Origin: Craterostigma plantagineum
Taxonomy: Eukaryota > Streptophyta > Magnoliopsida > Lamiales > Linderniaceae
Direction of reading: 5' to 3'
Assembly (NCBI GenBank): GCA_027422505.1
Contig: JAPQWV010000298.1
Coordinates: 496,001-560,000 of the forward strand
DNA: 64,000 nt
Position 1 is the stretch's first letter. The number at the start of each line of letters is the position of its first letter. Shown here piece after piece: positions 57,885 to 64,000 of this stretch. The position numbers were made by a program, and so were the translations under genes. The notes beneath the pieces were generated by a model. That model saw nothing but the letters and a program-made list of their open reading frames with translations. It searched no databases and had not been told where the DNA came from.

Positions 57885-59531
57885 TCAATAATTCCATCGA
57901 TCGCGAATATCACAAAATCGACTCTCAATAAGGGGTTTCGTGAAGATATCAGCCAGCTGATCATTAGTTCCTACGAAGTTCACGCTGATATTCCCTTTCT
58001 AAACATGATCTCGAATAAAATGATGTTTCACCTCTATATGCTTAGTTCGAGATTGGTGTACGGGATTCTTAGTGATACTAATGGCACTAGTACTATCACA
58101 GAAAATAGGAATTTGGTCGTACCTTAAACCATAATCACTCAAGGTCTGTTTCATCCAAAGGATTTGTTGAGAACAACTTCCTAAGGCCATATATTCTGCT
58201 TCGCTTGTTGATAGGGCGACGGCATTTTGTTTCCGACTGGACCAAGTTACAAGGAAATTCCCTAGTAATTGGCAAGTACCACTAGTGCTTTTCCTATCTT
58301 CTCTAGAACAGGCATAATCAGCGTCCGAGTATGTCATTAATGGGAATTCCTTGGAATTTCGATACCACACTCCAAATTGATTGTTCCTTTCAAATATATA
58401 AGTATTCGCTTGACTGCTGTTAAGTGAGATTCCCTAGGACTGGACTGATATCTAGAACATAGACCAGTAGCAAACATAATATCGGGTATGCTTGCCTGCC
58501 GTAAGGTAGAGCAAACTTCCGATCATACGTATACTTAGTTTGGTCAAAGGGCGTACCTTGTTCATCACTGTCAATTTTGGCAGTCTGATGCATACGAGTG
58601 GGAACAACCTTGGAATCAGCCATTCCGAATTTTTTAAGCAGTTCATTCGTGTACTTCGTTTGAGATATGATGTTCCCGTATCCAATTGCTTGATTTGCAA
58701 TCCAAGGAAGTACGTGAGTTCTCCCACTAGGCTCATCTCAAATTCCTGTTGCATAGACTTAGAGAAAAATTCTCACAAAGAGTGATGTCAGTGCTACCAA
58801 ATATGATATCGTCAACGTATATATGCACAAGTAGTATATGATTCCCTTCATACTTTATAAACAGAGTGTTATCTATTGTTCATGTTGTAAAGCCCATGTT
58901 TAGTAAAAACCTACTCAATCTTTCATACCATGCCCTAGGGGCTTGTTTTAAACCATATAAAGCTTTGTTTAATTTGAGAACGTGATTTGAAAATTCTTAT
59001 TTTTCAAAACCGGGAGGTTGCTCGACAAAAACTTCCTCATTTATAAAACCATTTAAAAATGCACTTTTCACGTCCATTTGAAATAGCTTGAATCTTTTAA
59101 AGGATGCATATGCAAGTAAAATGCGTATTGACTCAAGCCTAGCTATGGGTGCAAAGGCTTTGGAATGAAGTAAAATATGTATTCATCAAATGTAACATGC
59201 ACAGATTCTTGAAAAGTCTTCTTCCTGTTATTAAACACTCGAAAGGCTTTGGAATGAAGGCTGTATCCTAGGAATATCCCTTCATCTACTTTGGAATCGA
59301 ATTTTCCTCTCTTATCCCTATCATTTAAAATAAAACATTTACAGCCAAATACATGGAAATATCCTATGTTAGGGGTTTTATCGTTCCAAAGTTCATAGGG
59401 AGTTCTCTTAATAATCGGTCTAAGGAAAATTCTGTTTGAGACATAACATGCCGTACTAACAGCTTCGGCCCAAAAATATATTGGAGTATTATATTCGCTC
59501 AGCATAGTTCTAGCCATTTCTTGTAATACTC
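57885..59531 (-). pseudogene. pol: Truncated copia Pol (integrase end, RT, RNase H), SIRE-like
   Basis: On the minus strand from 59531: integrase C-terminal part (VLQEMARTMLSEYNTPIYFW, RTPYELWNDKTPN, FLGYSLHSKAFRVFN), then a jump near 59155 straight into the RT (LESIRILLAYASFKRFKLFQ, MDVKSAFLNGF, IYVDDIIFGS near 58820, LTYFLGLQI), then RNase H (YSDADYACSREDRKSTSG, LSTSEAEYMAL, IPIFCDSTSAI) and the end LADIFTKPL, stopping at 57885. There is a stop at 57999 inside the end and further frame breaks in RT. The 5' half, from integrase to LTR, was cut away by the LTR starting at 59532. The region between integrase and RT has been deleted at a short direct repeat. Confidence 0.88.
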
Positions 59532-61424
59532 TGTAATACCCGAGTCCCGTAAGTGTTCTGGCAAATAAATTTGCATACATATTATAAGAGTTACGTGATT
59601 GCATGGTACATGTTTTGTGATATTGTATGTGCCTATATGACTACGTGCTATTTGTTATAGGTATTTTACGTGGTATATGACTTATATGATGTTATTAGGA
59701 CTTAGAAAATTGAGCCGATACTTATATGTGGTAGAGAGGAGTTTCGTTCGATGTAAATATATAGTTAGGATTCTATCGATTATAGGGAGAATAGAATTTG
59801 ATTGATTGTCATGTATGGGATGGTTGAAATCGCCGAGTAAATGGAGGTAGAATCGGACGATTATTAGTGTAGAAATTAGTATGACTTGGGGAAGTGGGAT
59901 TCGATCGATTACAATATATACCTACTAGCTTTTTAACTGATCGGTCGACTCTAGTATAGATAGAAATAAAATTAGACCAATTACAAATCAAGGGAATATA
60001 ATCATCGAATGACTAAGGATAAGCATAAGGGTTTCTTAATCTAGTAGGTAAAGTAATTAGCTTAGTCACCTCCTAGTCACTTCAAGCACACACTCCAATA
60101 CTTTAATCCTTATCAAATAAGTTAAAAGAACATGAAGTGAAAATTCATATAAGACATAAAACTGAGAAGAAAACCCTCAGAACCCAACGTGAAGAAAGGA
60201 GAATTAAAAGAAGTTCTGCCAATTAAAGATTAATCATTCATAACAGCATAAAATTCGAGCTTTTGGTAAGTATAACATTTACCACTTTATAATTTTCGTG
60301 ACTTTGGGTATTGAATTATTATATCTCTAGAAATTAATGAAACTCATGGAGCTTTCGGGATGATAGGTGGCAGAAACCCTAGATTGGATGTAAATTCGTG
60401 TTAACCATTTATTCAGATTAGAGAATGCCTAATGCCTAAGCAGAAGGCTCATGAAGTTGAATTTATTTTTGATATTCCTATTTACCTAGTAACTCTCGAA
60501 TAGTGTAACGTACTGTTAGGAATTAGACTTCAAGAACTTTAGAATAGAGTTAACGATATTAGAGCAGAAGAAATTTTAGAATATACAAGTTCTTGGGTAG
60601 AACAATTATAAGAAGCAAGTTGCCAATGGTTGAAGACTAATTATTGAGGTTTCGACTGAATTAGAAATTAGGTGCAAAGTCGGGCGAAGCAACCTCGGGT
60701 AGAATGATTTTCTTTAAGTAGTGATAGGGTTGGATCGGATAGTATATTAATATTGTATAATATGTTGAATTCTTAAGCATGAATGTCGGATGGTAGGGCC
60801 TTTGATGAATTCCAAAGTTTGAATAATTTAATCATTGTTTTGAATAGTTAAAGGTATGGGACAACATAATTTTCAGGTCTTGTCTAGGATTGGAGATATT
60901 ATTTTAATCATATTTAAATAGTGCAATTGTGAGAACCTTTTGATATAGGAAATGATGTTCGATCGAATCTAGAAAATTAAGTGAAGAATCGAGCGAATCA
61001 ATATTGTATAAGAGGACTTTCGCCGTGTCATTCATCGAGCGATTTAAGGGATGTGGAATCGGTCGAAATACTTGAGACTCAAAGGATGACCAATCGATCG
61101 ATTTGAGAGCCAACCAATCAGATGGCTCCATTATAAAAATGCGGCGAAATCTGCTTTAAGGCATAATACAAATCGATCGAAAGTGAGAAGCTTAAGACAT
61201 GAACAAATCGGCGATTCGGGAATAAAATAACATGAGTTTCGATCGAAACCTTTGTTAATCCAGACTTCTCATGCATTTGTACTATCGTCCGAGTGTGATA
61301 AAATTAAAAATTAACTTAAGGTTTCGCAAATTTGTATAACCAAATAAATTAATTCAATGTACTCGGCTAATTTAGAGATGACACTGATATTTTAATATTT
61401 CTGTCTTAAGGGTCGTACAGTAGG
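59532..61424 (+). repeat. Chromovirus-type LTR, plus orientation, interrupted
   Basis: It starts TGTAATACCCGAGTCCCGTAAGTGTT, close to the LTR start of the family at 1-14720 (TGTAGCACCCGGGTTCCCCGTAAGTGTT, read on its minus strand; both shown here in parts). It contains scattered ATCGGTCGA and GGCGA words. It cuts the copia integrase on its left and is interrupted at 61425 by another LTR, near the point matching GGTCGTACGTTAGG of the left family. Confidence 0.6.
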
Positions 61425-62525
61425 TGTAATACCCGTAAAATATAATATGGGATATTTGACGTAATTAAATTATGCAATTTTGTGAATTAAGACTAGGATA
61501 AATTAATTAAAGTCTCGAAACGAGTATAGTTTTAAAATAATATTTGAAACAAAAATATAAATTGTGCCAACTACTAATTAATTCAAGACTTAACAAAGGG
61601 ATTATTCAAAAGAACAAAACTTTGGGTTATAAGTAATTGGGCTTCCAATAACAAGGCCCAAATCCTAGAAATGTAATAATAGGTTACTTAAGTCTAAGGA
61701 AAAACCACCATCGATCTAGTTGTCTAATCATCATTCTCGAAAATTGTACCTTAGTGTATATCTATAGCTCATGAGTGAAATAGGATCTGATAATCACAAG
61801 ATACGAGGGAGGAGAAGAAACGAGAGAAACCCTTCTAAACGAAAGCCAAAGGGAGCTGAAGGTGTTTAGTCGAGAATAAGAAAGTGCACAACATAGGGAG
61901 CTTAGTAATTCAGGGAGCTGAGTTTCGAATTAAGGTACATAAATTACTTACTAAGTTAGCATACTTAAAGTAGTTTCGTTAGTGTTGTATGGTTATGTGA
62001 AGACCATGAAAATTTACGACAACTATCATGTTTACAGATCCAAAGTTTGGGCATAAAGGTAGATAATTTTATCTATAACACTTGAACTAATTATGTTTTA
62101 TAGGTCCTCAATATTAGTATATGCTTTACGTGGTACTACATGAATTAGGTGACTTTTAATGGTTAGATAAATCCAAGGAAGTTTTCGGCTTTAGAACCAT
62201 CTTTCAACGTCTTATGACTTGTGAGTGGACAAGGGTTTAGAACCAAATTCTTTCAGCTTTCGAAGGTCATCATGTGTAGAAAACCCTACATTCCTTAAAG
62301 TTCGAATTTAGAGTGTATCTTTTTCTGGGTTTGGAATAATTTTTTAAGCCGATCTTAATGATATATGTATTTCATTGTTAGGGTTTTTTGAAGGAATCGA
62401 GCGATTTTACGTGTTTCGAGTCTTAGAATATTATAATATCATATTCGGGCGATTTACCTTTGTATAAGTATCGATCGATTTAGGATAATACAAGGAGTTT
62501 CGATCTGATTGAGAAAATTGCCGTG

Positions 62526-62560
<35 letters not shown>

Positions 62561-64000
62561 TATATATATATTTATATATATATATATATAGGATTTAAAT
62601 TTTAGGAAATTGGGTGATTCCATTTAATGTGATTATCGAACGATTTTAGTTGTTCAAGCCTCAGAATATTGTACTATCATAGTCGGACGAATTAGGGAAT
62701 TATAACTCTTATAATAATTTAATGAAGTTTAACACTATTCGATCGAATTGGGGAATCGCCGAGCTACGCACCACAATCGGGCGATTGGGATCTTAAATTA
62801 CACTCTCGGCGAAATTAGACTTTTAGGCTAGCCATGGAATCGGGCGACTCGAGAATTGGATAAGAACTCGGCGAAATTTGTTTTCCTGCATGCATGAATC
62901 GGCCGAAACTAATTTCCATGCATGCTCAAGTCGGGCGATCTAAGTCATACTTAGAATATTTTTAATAATTTCTAATATAATTACTTAGACTGCAGAGTTT
63001 GAAGGTTAGTACAAATACTAATAATATTTATTATATTCAGAGGATCGATATATAGGGACTACGCCGGACCTCTTATTTGGTGATAGCGGGAGGACAGGTA
63101 CGTGGATCATCCATATACAATGCGTGAACACATCTGTGAATTATGTGTTTTCATGTGATTCGATGATTTTCTTGACTTACGTGACTTACGTGATTTACGT
63201 GTTTTACCTGTTTTACGTACGTTTCATATAAATCATGTTTCTATGTAATTTCATATATATGGATGGCACGTGCATATCACGTCAGGGTAAGAGATGGTTG
63301 TACTGTAGTGATGACGGTGATGATTTGAGATAGTGACGTACGGGGTAGAATGAGATGTTTGTGACTGGTGACTCTTAGAGGAGTCGAGGTTGGGCTCTCT
63401 GGGCACCTGGCGGAGACAGGCGTGACCGATCTGTCTACTCGGGCGTGATCGTTCCGAGGTGCATACCGCCGGATGAGATATTGATGTGACCTGATAGGAG
63501 GCCATTGGCGTGATCGTCCAGTGCACTATCAGTGTATGCTTTTGGTGCGGAGCGACCCGGTAGGAGGCCATTGGCATGATCGCCAGTGCACTACCAGGGT
63601 AGGCTTCCGCGAGAGTTGGGGGTGGCCTCCCAGTAGTCTTTGCGCGCGAAGGTGTCGAGCCTAACGTAGGGCCCTGTATTGTGTGAAATAGGAATGTGGA
63701 AAAAGAAGAGTGTGCATTATATCATGTTGTGAGATATGGGGTTGGGGTTGAGTGCACACTTGCATACATGCATTTTATTCATCTACTGGGCAAAGTGCTC
63801 AGTGTTTACGTGTTGTAGGTACTGAGTCTGACTCTGATACGCGTCGAGACTGAGGCGGCTGGTGGCGGTGCTCCACGGACTTTTGAGGGCGGAGCGGTAC
63901 ATGGATGAAGACCTGTGGAGCGGCTTTAGGGTTTTTGATCTTTTTATATTTTGGGGCTTCAGCCCATGTATAGCAATGACGTTGAAGACAGATTTTTATA
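61425..64000 (+). repeat. Second chromovirus-type LTR, nested, running off the window
   Basis: It starts TGTAATACCCGTAAAATATA after GTAGG. It is rich in ATCGGGCGAT and CGGCGAAAT from about 62400 to 62950, the reverse complement of the motif in the left LTRs. Later it carries ACGTGACTTACGTGATTTACG repeats (63175-63215) and TAGGAGGCCATTGGC units (63497 and 63561), as in plant chromovirus LTRs. No CA end or primer site is reached by 64000. Confidence 0.6.
62526..62590. repeat. (TA)n microsatellite
   Basis: About 65 bp of nearly pure TA dinucleotide with one GA and one TTT interruption, inside the nested LTR. Confidence 0.95.

Noticed and set aside
62526..62590. TA repeat as an origin or regulatory site
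   Set aside because: It is a plain microsatellite within an LTR; nothing supports a function.

Overview
This is plant nuclear DNA, almost certainly from a eudicot. The evidence is a GSK3/SHAGGY-like kinase gene with twelve short exons and GT-AG introns, a plant-type DUF952 gene, and a dense nest of plant retrotransposons (Ty3 chromovirus, Ty1/copia, Helitron, hAT). I found no prokaryotic gene layout, rRNA, tRNA gene or CRISPR array. Only two ordinary host genes are evident: the kinase (17259-19538, +), whose reading frame I could join completely, and a DUF952 gene (33469-20032, -), which is split and damaged.

Layout. 1-14720: a chromovirus-type LTR element on the minus strand in the rare form LTR-internal-LTR-internal-LTR. 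Its LTRs are 3.85 kb, its internal regions only 1.96 kb with a gag remnant and no pol, and the 5.8-kb units are almost identical. 14721-16350: unassigned repeat-like DNA and a small foldback element carrying a 21-bp minisatellite. 16351-19538: flank and coding region of the kinase gene. 20032-33469: the DUF952 gene, whose first intron has grown to 12.9 kb by insertion of a copia element (TSD CTAGC) that itself holds a younger 9.9-kb copia element (TSD AAACC). 33494-34170: a hAT-type MITE with a perfect 8-bp TSD, just upstream of the DUF952 ATG.

34269-about 40340: a decayed Helitron on the minus strand (3' hairpin and CTAG end, Rep and PIF1-type helicase), interrupted by a second hAT-type element at 39252-40050. 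Upstream on the same strand is a multi-exon DUF1985-Ulp1 protease gene (41659-43952) with a visible His-Asp-Cys set; it may be Helitron cargo or a separate transposon gene. 45721-50907: a plus-strand LTR element with a gag-like ORF, several unrecognised ORFs and no pol. 50908-51743 holds a degenerate second Ulp1-like fragment. 51744-55279 holds the 5' ends of two more LTR elements. 55282-59531 is a truncated SIRE-like copia element on the minus strand, and 59532-64000 holds two nested LTRs related to the family at the left edge, in the opposite orientation.

The genes do not form a pathway. The kinase and DUF952 genes are convergent neighbours about 0.5 kb apart at their coding ends, and the rest is a record of successive transposon insertions. 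All family assignments were made by reading motifs; no database search or alignment program was run.
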